Positions 7,111 to 15,551 of a DNA stretch of 37,816 nt are shown here, piece after piece. The stretch comes from an uncultured Phycisphaerales bacterium (GTDB taxonomy: Bacteria > Planctomycetota > Phycisphaerae > Phycisphaerales > SM1A02): the NCBI GenBank assembly GCA_946886375.1, contig CAMPIL010000001.1, positions 1-37,816 on the forward strand, given 5' to 3'. Position 1 is the stretch's first letter. Each line of letters opens with the position of its first letter. Made by a program: the position numbers and the translations under genes. The notes under the pieces were generated by a model. It was not told the origin of the DNA, made no database searches, and was given only the letters and a program-made list of their open reading frames with translations.

Positions 7111-9558
7111 TCAGCGGCGGCGTGCCGCTTCGGCCGCCCGCTCCAAATCCGCGTGCATCAGTTCCGCCAGGCGGCGCAGCGACGGGTCTTCGTTGCGACG
7201 CGCCGCATCAAGCATGGGATCGTTCGGTCCCATCGTGTACGCCAGCAGGTACGTCAACTGCACGAGGCGGTCCTGGCTCTTCTTGGCGATCGTCAGCGTG
7301 GGTTGAATGCCCTCGATCGCCGGCCCCATGCCGCGCGCCATCACGATGACCAGCCACGCCTGCGAGGCGGCATCCAACTTCGCGAACGTCTCCGCCAGCG
7401 CGACCCGCGCCTCGGCAATCGCCTTGCGCATTTCCTCATCGGCTGACTCACCAGGAGGCGGCGCTATGTGATGGCTCAGAACCGCCATGCGCGGCAGAAG
7501 GCCCGGCGTGTCCAGATTCTGCATCATGGTGATGGACTCCCTGATCCATTCCACACCGCCGCGGTTTCCGTCAATGCGAATGACCGGGACATCCACCTCC
7601 ATGCCGTACAACCCCGGGCTCATGCCCACATCGGGCGAGAGGAGAAAGTTCAGAAGCGCCTTCAGCCTGACAATGGCTCCGCCTTTGGCCAGCATGTTGA
7701 TGACATCGCCGGGCGTGTAGTCGCGCAAATTCACGGTCAAGGCCAGCGTCTGGCGCGGCGCCAGAGACAGCCGCTGATTGAGATTGATGATGAACGGCTT
7801 GAGTTCGCCCAACTTCGGCGCATCGGCGCTGCGCACCGTGGGCAGGATCAGCAGTTGCGGACGAATCGGCCCGACACGATCCAGCGCCAGCGGAAACACG
7901 GAATTGTTCGTCAACTCCACGTTCAGCAGAATGGTTTCATGCGGCGCATAGGTCTGTTTGGTGGGCGTGATGCGCAGCGTCAAGACGCGCGTGGAATCCT
8001 CCGCGTACAGGTCAAACTGCGTGGAGATGGAGGCAATCAGCCGCTCCATCGCCGCGGCCTGTTCGCTCATCGGCACGCTTCGGCCGATCATCTCCTTCAG
8101 CCGCGCCCCCGCCCATTTGCCGATGATCGTGCCCGGCTGCTCGCGGTTCATGGCGAGAAACTCGGTCGCGGCTTCCTTGGGCTTCCCCGTGTCCTTGAGC
8201 GCAAGCGCCATGCCCAGGCGGGCCGCGATGTTGCTTGACGCCAGCGGCGTCAGCAGCGCCAGCGCGCGTTCATGTTCTCCCCGGCGATAGGCGAGCCAGC
8301 CTTCAAATCGATCTTGCGCCTGGACGCTGAGCGGCTCATAATCCTGCGCGGCGGCAATGGCCTTGCTCACGATTTCCATGTCGTTGCCAAGCCAGACCGC
8401 CACCCAGGCCTTTTCCAGATAATACCGCGCGAGTTCCGCATCGCTGGACAAACGCGGCTGCTTCGCTTCGCTCATTCGCTTGTCGCGTTCGATCAGCGCA
8501 TCAATCACGACCTGATACGCGTTGATCGCCGCCTGGATGTATGCGTCGGCGTCAGCGTCACCTCGATTCGCCTTGATCGCGGCCGCGACCGTCGCGAGGT
8601 TGGGGTCCAGCGGAGCCGAGAGCGACTTGAGTTCCTCATTCGTCAGCGTCGACCGCTGGTGCTTGGCGAAAAGGCGGTACTCCACGTCGATGGCCGCCTG
8701 CCTTCGCTCCAGAACCGTGACCGCCCCGACATCATCGCCTGCGGCCCACTTGGCCACCGCCTGGTCGGCGACCAGATCCGCCGCGGGCGGCTTGTTGTCC
8801 TTCAATGAACTCTGAATTGCCAGGCGGTACATGCGTTCGGCCCCGACAAACGCGCCGTGCTCCAGCAGCAGTTGCGCCAACGCGACCTGCGCGGTGATGT
8901 CGGTGGGATCGGCCAGCATCAAGTTCACCATCAACTCCGCCTCGGCTGCGGGGTCCTGCACGCGCATGCGGAAGAAACCCGTGGCGATTGCCGCCGCCGA
9001 GCGATTGGACGGATCCAGCGCGATCGCCTTGGACAACCATTGGCTGAACCGTTCGATTTCGCCCTGTCGCTGGTAGAGCAGCGCCATGTCCAACGCCAGC
9101 CGTGACGCCACCGGGTTGCCGATGCGCTGAATGTTCGAATCGCTCAACAGCCGCTGATACGCCGCCGTGCGTTCCTCAAATGTCTGATAGCGATCGATCG
9201 CGGCGTTGAAGCGCATGAGGCGAGCCTGTTCGTGCAACGGGTCCAGCCGGCAAAGGTTTTCCACCGCACGATCGCGCAGATCGTCCTGCTCGGCCAGCAT
9301 CGCCACGTCCAGAGCAATCTGCCAGATTTCTGGATTGTCAGGATCAAGAGCCACTGCTTCCTGGGCCAGAAGGATCGAAGTTTCCATCCCGCCGACCGTT
9401 ACTGGGTCCACCGAGGCGCGGCGCATGGCGTAGCGGATGATCTCTGACGCCAGCCGGCTCCGCGGCGAGGGCTCCTGCGATTGGGCCGACGCGGCCGTGC
9501 CCAGCAAGCCCAGGAACGCAAACATGGCGATCGCGAATCGTTGAGTCGGGAAAATCAT
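7111..9558 (-). CDS. Secreted TPR-repeat protein of unknown function
   Basis: 815 residues. It begins with a Sec signal peptide (hydrophobic AIAMFAFLGLLGTAASA, likely cut before QSQEP). Many degenerate TPR-like helix pairs follow (for example AVALDPDNPEIWQIALDVAM and AIALDPSNRSAAAIATGFF), then an Ig-like beta segment around residues 510-600 (YAPHETILLNVELTNNSVF) and a helical HEAT-like tail. It is most likely a periplasmic or outer-surface scaffold; no catalytic motif was seen. The ATG start is not preceded by a clear Shine-Dalgarno sequence. It heads a two-gene minus-strand unit with the flippase-like gene. Confidence 0.8.
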   Translation of the reverse strand: MIFPTQRFAIAMFAFLGLLGTAASAQSQEPSPRSRLASEIIRYAMRRASVDPVTVGGMETSILLAQEAVALDPDNPEIWQIALDVAMLAEQDDLRDRAVENLCRLDPLHEQARLMRFNAAIDRYQTFEERTAAYQRLLSDSNIQRIGNPVASRLALDMALLYQRQGEIERFSQWLSKAIALDPSNRSAAAIATGFFRMRVQDPAAEAELMVNLMLADPTDITAQVALAQLLLEHGAFVGAERMYRLAIQSSLKDNKPPAADLVADQAVAKWAAGDDVGAVTVLERRQAAIDVEYRLFAKHQRSTLTNEELKSLSAPLDPNLATVAAAIKANRGDADADAYIQAAINAYQVVIDALIERDKRMSEAKQPRLSSDAELARYYLEKAWVAVWLGNDMEIVSKAIAAAQDYEPLSVQAQDRFEGWLAYRRGEHERALALLTPLASSNIAARLGMALALKDTGKPKEAATEFLAMNREQPGTIIGKWAGARLKEMIGRSVPMSEQAAAMERLIASISTQFDLYAEDSTRVLTLRITPTKQTYAPHETILLNVELTNNSVFPLALDRVGPIRPQLLILPTVRSADAPKLGELKPFIINLNQRLSLAPRQTLALTVNLRDYTPGDVINMLAKGGAIVRLKALLNFLLSPDVGMSPGLYGMEVDVPVIRIDGNRGGVEWIRESITMMQNLDTPGLLPRMAVLSHHIAPPPGESADEEMRKAIAEARVALAETFAKLDAASQAWLVIVMARGMGPAIEGIQPTLTIAKKSQDRLVQLTYLLAYTMGPNDPMLDAARRNEDPSLRRLAELMHADLERAAEAARRR

Positions 9559-9884
9559 GCCATGCTCAGCGGGAGACGGGCGCTGGCCTTTCTGGTGTGG
9601 ATTCGATCAACCGACAGGGGCAAATTGCCGTATAGGACCACTGAGCACGGCCAGCCGCCCTGAAATGCGTTGCGGAACAACAGCACTTGTACAAGGATGG
9701 CGGGCCATGAATGTAGGATCAGGGCGGTCATGGGGCAAATGGTCAGCATGCACGCACAAGTGGCCGCACCGGCAAGGCGTCGAACACGCGGCATCGTTGA
9801 CACTCACGCTGAGCATTGGTACGGTCGTCAATTCGCCGGGTTCGGCGGCCATGGTCGCTAGAATCTCCTGGAGCCGCTTGCAGC
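9559..9884. other. Divergent intergenic region
   Basis: 326 bp between the divergent starts of the TPR protein and the HEAT-like protein. A TAGAAT hexamer at 9859-9864 with GGAG at 9870-9873 could serve the plus-strand gene. An 82-codon minus-strand frame (9555-9803) overlaps the TPR gene start as ATGA but has no ribosome-binding site or protein-like composition. Nothing else was recognised. Confidence 0.5.
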
Positions 9885-10961
9885 ATGGTTAGTCGCCGTT
9901 CCATCTTTCAACTCTTTCCACCGGTGCTGGCGCTTCTGCTGACGCTGGCCGCCACGGTGTGCACCGCCCAGAACAGGCCCACGCCGCTCAGCCAGATTCT
10001 GACCGGGGGCAGTTCCCTATCGGCTGCGGACCTGGCGACCGTGAAGTCCTATGCCGATTATTGGACAAATGTCCTGAAAGACTCGGCTGCCGGCCCCGCC
10101 GATGTCGAGGCGGCCCGCGTCGAACTGGTGCGCCCGCTGACCAATCCGGCCGTGTCCCCGGCCTTCCGCTTTGAATACTCCAAGCTCATCGAGCCGGAAC
10201 TGCAGAAGATCGTCGAAGGCGACAACATTCATCGGGCTGTGAACGCCGTGATTGTCGGCTCATCGCTGGGCAGCGATCGCGGCGCGAATTTTCTGCTGCT
10301 CAACATCAACAAACTCGAGCAGCCCAAATGGCAGATTCGCCTTCAGGCGGCGTATGGCTGCCGGATGATGCTGCAAGCCGGCGTGCTCGAGAGCCGCAAG
10401 GTTCTCGACGCCGTCAAGCGCCTTCGCGACGCCGCCGCGACGGAAGACCACCCCATCGTCCTGCAGCACCAGCTTGCAGCGATCGGCGCAGCCAAGGCTT
10501 CCGACGAGGAGCGCAAGCAAGTCTTCGCCGTGCTGATCGAAAGCATCAACGCGACTGTTGGGCGCGTGGCCGAGGCCAAGGGTGATCCAACTCCAATGCT
10601 CGCTGCGGTGAATTCCGCGGTGCTGATGTTGCGCGACAAGTACATGGCGATGATGAAGGGTTCGCCCGATCGCAAGATGATCGGCCAGAAACTTGGCCCG
10701 AGCCTTGGGCAGATGTTGAACGTCGCCGCGACCAACTGGGAAACCGCGCAGCGCGATGACCGGTCCAAGCGGCTCTACGCGGCCGTGGTCGGCGGCTGCC
10801 AGGGATTTCTGACCTCAATCGACGAGGACGCCCGTGGCGGTTCGCCGCCGGACACCAAGCTGCAGGAAGCCTGGAACGCCGGCGACAAGGCCAAGTTCAA
10901 CACCCAGGTGGCCCAGTGGGCGGCCGTGCTCAAAATGCCGCCCTACACGCCTCAGCCTTGA
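9885..10961 (+). CDS. Secreted alpha-helical (HEAT-like) protein of unknown function
   Basis: 358 residues. The start is set at ATG 9885 (MVSRRSIFQLFPP...) because a signal peptide (VLALLLTLAATVCTAQ) follows at once; the longer frame adds an unlikely extension. The mature part is helix-rich with alternating short hydrophobic helices (WQIRLQAAYGCRMMLQAGV, IGQKLGPSLGQMLNVAATNW) like HEAT repeats. It carries no catalytic motif. It leads a plus-strand group with the OppA-like gene 57 bp downstream, but that gene has its own promoter, so a functional link is uncertain. Confidence 0.75.
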   Translation: MVSRRSIFQLFPPVLALLLTLAATVCTAQNRPTPLSQILTGGSSLSAADLATVKSYADYWTNVLKDSAAGPADVEAARVELVRPLTNPAVSPAFRFEYSKLIEPELQKIVEGDNIHRAVNAVIVGSSLGSDRGANFLLLNINKLEQPKWQIRLQAAYGCRMMLQAGVLESRKVLDAVKRLRDAAATEDHPIVLQHQLAAIGAAKASDEERKQVFAVLIESINATVGRVAEAKGDPTPMLAAVNSAVLMLRDKYMAMMKGSPDRKMIGQKLGPSLGQMLNVAATNWETAQRDDRSKRLYAAVVGGCQGFLTSIDEDARGGSPPDTKLQEAWNAGDKAKFNTQVAQWAAVLKMPPYTPQP

Positions 10962-10981
10962 GGCACGCCCAATGATCCGAC

Positions 10982-11010
10982 TTGGACGGCGGCGCGATTT
11001 GTCGTCTAAT
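10982..11010 (+). promoter_or_regulatory. Sigma-70-like promoter of the oppA-like gene
   Basis: -35 TTGGAC (10982-10987), 17-bp spacer, -10 TCTAAT (11005-11010). The ATG follows 8 nt later, so the mRNA would be leaderless or nearly so. Confidence 0.5.
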
Positions 11011-11018
11011 CTGCGCCG

Positions 11019-12953
11019 ATGAAGTTCCTCGCTCCGTTGGCGATCATTGTCGCTGTGCTGGCCGGATCGATCCTGTGGGATCGCACGCCTCGCCGGGCTG
11101 ATCTTGTCATCGCGAACGATGAAGTCTTCACGCTCGATCCGCAGCGCATGAGTTACATGGCGGATTTCCGCCTGGCCTACGCGCTGTATGAAGGACTGGT
11201 GCGCTGGAACAACGAAGACCTCTCCATTCAGCCCGCCGCCGCCGACCTGCCTGATATTTCCGAAGATGGTTTGACGTACACCTTCCGCATTCGACCAGAC
11301 GCGCAGTGGTCCAACGGCGATCCGGTGACGGCGCACGATTTCGTGTACTCGTGGCAGCGGCTGTTGTTCCCGGATACCGCGGCGGACTACTCCAATCTCT
11401 TTTTCATCGTGGAAGGAGCCGAGGAGTTCTTCAACTGGCGCAACCGGCAACTTGCGGATTTCACCGCCCGGGCCGCCGAATCCCAGGACGTCGAGCACTT
11501 GCTCGCCTCCGCACTCGAGCGATTCAATGACACTGTCGGCATCAAGTCGCTTGATGATCGCACGCTGCAGATCAGGCTGAAACGCCCCACCGCTTACCTG
11601 CTCGATCTGCTGTGTTTTGCGGTCTGTTGTCCGGTGCATCGGCCGACGGTGGAAGGCTGGCCGGAGGAAATCGCAGAGAGTTTCGCGATGCGCGAACGCG
11701 GGTGGATCGGCGTCGATCCTCCGCCGTGGAATCAGCGGCGGTCCATCCGCATCAATCGCGCCACCGGGCGGTTGGAGCAAGGCCATGAATGGGCCCGGCC
11801 GGGACGGCTCGTCAGCAATGGACCATACGTGCTGACGGAGTGGCGCTATCGCCGCGACATGCGCCTGGAGCGCAATCCCAGATTTCATTCGCCCAGGATC
11901 ATGCGCAATCACTCGGTGCAGATGATTTCCATCGGCGACGCCAACACCGCGGTGCTCGCGTTTGAATCTGGAAAAATCGACTGGCTGGGCGATGTCGGCG
12001 TTGAATACCAGGCCGACATGCTTCAGCAGCGCACGCGCTATGAAGAACATCATCACGACCAGATCAATCGTTTGATGCAGGAAGGCCGATCCGTTGATCA
12101 GGCTTTGGCGCAGCTGCCCCTGCCGCAGCGCGATGAGCGGCGCAACATTCACGCCCGGCCGACCTTTGGAACGGATTTCTACAGTTTCAACTGCCGGCCG
12201 ATGCTTGCCGATGGGCGTCCCAATCCGTTCGCCGATTCGCGCGTGCGCCGCGCGTTTGCCCTGGCGATTGATAAGTCAGCGATCGTGCAGCGGGCAACGC
12301 GGCTCAACGAGCCTGTGCTGAACACGCTGATTCCGCCGGGCTCGATCCCCGGGTACCGCTCGCCGTCTGGGTTGAGTTTTGATCCGGTCCGGGCGCGGGC
12401 GGAATTGTGTGCGTTGGGCTGGCGGGATCGCGACAGCGACGGGCTGATCGATGACAGCCACGGCGTGCCGTTCCCGGTCATCGACCTGCTCTGGACCACC
12501 AACTCGGCCCGCTACAAGTGGATGTCGCTGGAGTTGAAATCCCAGTGGGAGCGCGAACTGGGCGTGCGCGTGGAATTGCGCGGAACCGACACGAAGTTCT
12601 ACAAGGAAGACCTCAAACTCGGAAAGTTCATGATCGCGCGTGGACGGTGGTACGGCGACTACGGCGACCCGACCACGTTTCTGGACATCAACCGCACAGG
12701 CGATGGAAACAACGACCGTGCGTTTTCCAGCCGGGATTTTGACGCCATGCTTGACGCCGCCGCGGCCGAGCGCGATTCAGAGAAGCGCATGCGCATGCTC
12801 GAAGACGCCGAGCGACTCCTGTTCGAGGACCAGGTGCCGCTGCTGCCGATCTGCCAACTGGCGCAGCTATACATGTACGAACCGGGCCGGGTGAGCGGAT
12901 TGACCACGCATCCACGCTTGATCCAGTACTTCTGGCAGATCGAAGTGAATTGA
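11019..12953 (+). CDS. ABC transporter oligopeptide-binding protein (OppA family)
   Basis: A 644-residue extracellular solute-binding protein of family 5. Family signatures are the N-terminal TLDPQRMSYMADFRLAYALYEGL and WSNGDPVTAHDFVYSWQR (about residues 93-110). A later segment is DSRVRRAFALAIDKSAIV. The N-terminus is a single hydrophobic helix (residues 3-20) with no lipobox cysteine, so it is probably membrane-anchored or secreted rather than lipidated. Within the family it would capture peptides for import with a permease; a matching OppB-type permease follows at 13631, separated by a SYLF gene. OppC and the two ATPases are not adjacent. Confidence 0.9.
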   Translation: MKFLAPLAIIVAVLAGSILWDRTPRRADLVIANDEVFTLDPQRMSYMADFRLAYALYEGLVRWNNEDLSIQPAAADLPDISEDGLTYTFRIRPDAQWSNGDPVTAHDFVYSWQRLLFPDTAADYSNLFFIVEGAEEFFNWRNRQLADFTARAAESQDVEHLLASALERFNDTVGIKSLDDRTLQIRLKRPTAYLLDLLCFAVCCPVHRPTVEGWPEEIAESFAMRERGWIGVDPPPWNQRRSIRINRATGRLEQGHEWARPGRLVSNGPYVLTEWRYRRDMRLERNPRFHSPRIMRNHSVQMISIGDANTAVLAFESGKIDWLGDVGVEYQADMLQQRTRYEEHHHDQINRLMQEGRSVDQALAQLPLPQRDERRNIHARPTFGTDFYSFNCRPMLADGRPNPFADSRVRRAFALAIDKSAIVQRATRLNEPVLNTLIPPGSIPGYRSPSGLSFDPVRARAELCALGWRDRDSDGLIDDSHGVPFPVIDLLWTTNSARYKWMSLELKSQWERELGVRVELRGTDTKFYKEDLKLGKFMIARGRWYGDYGDPTTFLDINRTGDGNNDRAFSSRDFDAMLDAAAAERDSEKRMRMLEDAERLLFEDQVPLLPICQLAQLYMYEPGRVSGLTTHPRLIQYFWQIEVN

Positions 12954-12999
12954 CGCAATCGTGACAACCATCGCGGCTGGGCAATGCGTCGGGCAGGTG

Positions 13000-13008
13000 T
13001 GTTATAGT
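13000..13008 (+). promoter_or_regulatory. Extended -10 promoter before the SYLF gene
   Basis: TG-T-TATAGT, an extended -10 pattern, 33 nt before the ATG at 13042. It implies that the SYLF gene is transcribed on its own inside the opp-like group. No clear -35 was found. Confidence 0.45.
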
Positions 13009-13041
13009 GCGCACCGGTCAATATTGATGAAAGGAAATGAC

Positions 13042-13584
13042 ATGAGAATCACGAAGACTGTAATGCTTCTTGCGTTGATCGCCTTGATTGGCGCGGCCTG
13101 CACCACGGCTCCGAAAACCGAACTGGATCGCCAGCAACTCGCCAACGACGCCAGTCGAACGCTTGAACAATTTCGAGCCAGCGATCTCACCATCGCCGAT
13201 CACATGAAGAACGCGTACGCGGTCGCTGTGTTTCCCACCGTGGGCAAGGGCGGCATGGGCGTGGGCGGCGCGTGGGGTCGGGGCATCGCCTACGAGCAAG
13301 GCACGCCGGTGGGCTACTGCGACATTTCGCAGGGCTCCATTGGTTTCCAACTCGGCGGGCAGGCGTACAGCGAGATGATCCTGTTTCAGGACAAGGCGTC
13401 ATTCGACCGCTTCAAGACTGGCGAGTTCGCGCTGGCCGCGCAGGCCTCCGCCGTCGCCGCCGCCTCCGGCGCGGGCGCCAACGCCAAGTACAACAACGGC
13501 GTGATGGTCTATACGCTCGGCGAAAGAGGGCTGATGTACGAAGCCTCCGTCGGCGGACAGAAGTTCGACTACCAGCCGATGTGA
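13042..13584 (+). CDS. SYLF/YSC84-domain lipid-binding lipoprotein
   Basis: 180 residues. The ATG at 13042 is chosen over the one at 13027 because AAAGGAA sits directly upstream. The N-terminus is a hydrophobic stretch ending in GAACTT, a plausible though imperfect lipobox. The rest is a SYLF domain: helix HMKNAYAVAVFPTVGKGG, then GVGGAWGRGIAYEQ, IGFQLGGQAYSEMILFQD and the closing GLMYEASVGGQKFDY. The family binds phosphoinositides in eukaryotes; bacterial members are envelope proteins of poorly known role. It lies between oppA-like and oppB-like genes and has its own extended -10 element. Confidence 0.87.
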   Translation: MRITKTVMLLALIALIGAACTTAPKTELDRQQLANDASRTLEQFRASDLTIADHMKNAYAVAVFPTVGKGGMGVGGAWGRGIAYEQGTPVGYCDISQGSIGFQLGGQAYSEMILFQDKASFDRFKTGEFALAAQASAVAAASGAGANAKYNNGVMVYTLGERGLMYEASVGGQKFDYQPM

Positions 13585-13630
13585 ACCGATTCACGGCAGG
13601 CGGGACCGCAAGCCCGCCTGCCGAATTCTC

Positions 13631-14584
13631 ATGCTCGCGCTCATCATCCGTCGCCTGATCCAGATGCCAGTGATCCTGCTGGCGATCTACACGATCACCT
13701 TCGCGCTGGCGTGGCTGATTCCGGGCAATCCGCTGGAGAAGGGCGAAGGCCGCCGCCCGCCGGATGAAATCGTCCAGGCCATGCGCGAGCAATACAAACT
13801 CGACAGCCCCTGGGCGTTCTACTGGGATTACCTGGGCAAGGCCACCGGCGTCAGTTGGGCACTGGGCACGCATTCGCGGCCGTTCGATCTGGGCCCCAGC
13901 CTCACGCACGAGAACTGGAGCGTCAATGAAATCCTCGGCGCGGGTTTGCCCGTCTCCATCACGCTCGGGCTGGCGGCGATCCTGCTGGCATGCGCCATCG
14001 GCCTGACCGCCGGCGTGCTGGGCGCGGTGCGACCCGGAACGTGGATCGACATGGGAACGCTCGTGATCGCGCTGATCGGCATCAGTTTGCCTTCGTTTGT
14101 CGTCGGCACGGTCTTGCTGGTGATGCTCGCGGTGTGGCTCAAGGCATTTCCAATCGCAGGCTGGGGCGGGGTGTCGTACATGGTTTTGCCTGCGGTCACG
14201 CTCTCGCTGCCGTTCGCAGCGTACATTGCGCGTCTGACGCGTTTCGGCATGATCGAGCAGTTGAACGCCGACTACATCCGCACCGCGCGCGCCAAGGGCC
14301 TGCCGGAGCGCACCGTCGTGCTCAAACACGCGCTCAAGAACGCGTTTCTGCCGGTGCTGAGTTATCTCGGCCCCGCGTGCGCCGCGGCGATGACCGGCTC
14401 ATTCGTCGTCGAGCGCGTGTTCGCAGTGCCCGGCATCGGCCAGCATTTCGTCGACGCGGTGCTGAGCAAAGATCTCACGCTCATCATGGGCGTGGTGCTG
14501 GTGTATTCCAGCATGCTGATCGTCTTCAACCTGATCGTGGATGTTCTGTACGGCTGGATCGATCCACGGATTGAGTTGAGGTGA
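13631..14584 (+). CDS. ABC transporter permease (OppB/DppB family)
   Basis: 317 residues with six predicted membrane helices. The first helix begins at residue 3, followed by the family segment LIPGNPLEKGEG, where OppB/DppB proteins carry PGDP. The ATPase-contact (EAA) loop is the segment DYIRTARAKGLPERTVVLKH, and the end has the family pattern ERVFAVPGIGQHFVDAVLSKDLTLIMG. It would form half of the membrane channel for peptide or nickel uptake. It normally pairs with an OppC-type permease and two ATPases, none of which is encoded next to it. It converges with the TauE-type gene, the two stops being 17 nt apart. Confidence 0.9.
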   Translation: MLALIIRRLIQMPVILLAIYTITFALAWLIPGNPLEKGEGRRPPDEIVQAMREQYKLDSPWAFYWDYLGKATGVSWALGTHSRPFDLGPSLTHENWSVNEILGAGLPVSITLGLAAILLACAIGLTAGVLGAVRPGTWIDMGTLVIALIGISLPSFVVGTVLLVMLAVWLKAFPIAGWGGVSYMVLPAVTLSLPFAAYIARLTRFGMIEQLNADYIRTARAKGLPERTVVLKHALKNAFLPVLSYLGPACAAAMTGSFVVERVFAVPGIGQHFVDAVLSKDLTLIMGVVLVYSSMLIVFNLIVDVLYGWIDPRIELR

Positions 14585-14601
14585 TTGCGTGATGGGCAGG
14601 A

Positions 14602-15369
14602 TCAGCCCAGCAGCATTTTTACGCCCGCGATCGTGAGTACGACGGCCAGCAGAACGCGAATGGCGCGATTATCCAATCGCCGCGCTCCAAGCCACGATCC
14701 CACCAGCCCGCCCGCGACGGCGGCGGCAAGCCAGACAGTGAGTTCGAGCCAGTGCGGCGCGAGCGACTCAATCGCGCCTGAGCGATATTGGCCCGCGAGC
14801 CCGGAAATCGAATTGACGAGAATAAACGCTGCGGATACCGCGGCCGTGCGCTTGGCGTCGGCCCAACGCATCAGCATGATCAGCGGGCTGAGGAAAATTC
14901 CCCCGCCCACACCTGTCATCCCCGCGAGCAAGCCAAGCCCGCCGCCAATCAGTAGAGCCACGGGAATCGGCGGCGGTCGCAGGAACTGGCCCTGCTCCTT
15001 TCGCGCCCAAGCCGAAACGACTGATCGCAAGACCAGTTGCGCTGCGGCGAACACCAGCACCGCTCCAAGCAGGCGCTGGTACACCGGATCGGATAATTTC
15101 CAGCGGCCACCTGCAAACGCCATGGGCACCGACGTGATTGCAAAGGGCAAGAACAACCGCCATGAGAAATATCCGGCCCGCCAGAAGCGATACGTCCCTA
15201 TGGACGCCACAAACACGTTCAAGACCAGCGCCGAGGGCCGCATCAATTTCGGCGGCAACCCGAACAGTCCCATCGCCGCCAAATACCCCGACGCCCCCGC
15301 ATGTCCCACGGATGAATACAGAAGCGCTGCGATGAAGATCAGTCCGGCGAGCAGGATCGTCTGGTCCAT
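14602..15369 (-). CDS. TauE/SafE-family membrane permease
   Basis: 255 residues with about eight hydrophobic helices arranged as two related halves: LYSSVGHAGASGYLAAMGL in the first and LLAGMTGVGGGIFLSPLIML in the second. The G-x-G-G-G-x-hydrophobic pattern is the family's repeated signature. Members export sulfite, sulfoacetate or related organosulfur anions; the substrate here is not deducible. The ATG at 15369 is chosen because the longer frame would read through the promoter and palindrome. A good sigma-70-like promoter lies just upstream. Confidence 0.88.
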   Translation of the reverse strand: MDQTILLAGLIFIAALLYSSVGHAGASGYLAAMGLFGLPPKLMRPSALVLNVFVASIGTYRFWRAGYFSWRLFLPFAITSVPMAFAGGRWKLSDPVYQRLLGAVLVFAAAQLVLRSVVSAWARKEQGQFLRPPPIPVALLIGGGLGLLAGMTGVGGGIFLSPLIMLMRWADAKRTAAVSAAFILVNSISGLAGQYRSGAIESLAPHWLELTVWLAAAVAGGLVGSWLGARRLDNRAIRVLLAVVLTIAGVKMLLG

Positions 15370-15393
15370 GTGGCGCGTTCCAACCGACGCACG

Positions 15394-15422
15394 GTTATAC
15401 CACGGCTGGTGATTGCCGCCAA
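15394..15422 (-). promoter_or_regulatory. Sigma-70-like promoter of the TauE-type gene
   Basis: On the minus strand: -35 TTGGCG (15417-15422), 17-bp spacer, -10 TATAAC (15394-15399) preceded by TGG, giving an extended -10. The predicted leader is under 20 nt. Confidence 0.6.
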
Positions 15423-15459
15423 CGCAAACCCACGCATCAACGTCGTTGCAACACCCATG

Positions 15460-15495
15460 GACTATTTCAAAATTTGTACAAATTTCGAAATAGTC
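15460..15495. promoter_or_regulatory. 36-bp near-perfect AT-rich palindrome upstream of the TauE-type promoter
   Basis: Arms GACTATTTC and GAAATAGTC enclose AAATTTGTACAAATTT; only one pair of the 36-bp dyad fails to match. It begins about 37 bp upstream of the -35 hexamer and 57 bp beyond the motB stop. It is too AT-rich for a terminator and looks like a regulator binding site. No candidate regulator gene is adjacent. Confidence 0.65.
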
Positions 15496-15551
15496 GAATC
15501 GGTGCAAGACCCACCACGCACCGGCACCCTTGGAGAATTGACATGTCGCCC

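Noticed and set aside
9555..9803. 82-codon minus-strand frame ending in an ATGA overlap with the TPR gene
   Set aside because: The overlap looks like translational coupling, but there is no ribosome-binding site, no recognised domain, and the sequence lies in a divergent promoter region.
10815..12152. 445-codon open frame on the minus strand
   Set aside because: Antisense to the OppA-type gene, which has strong family signatures; the translation has no recognisable domain.
15460..15495. Palindrome as a bidirectional terminator for motB and the permease gene
   Set aside because: It is AT-rich with no GC stem or T-run, and it lies upstream of, not after, the permease gene. A binding site is the better reading.
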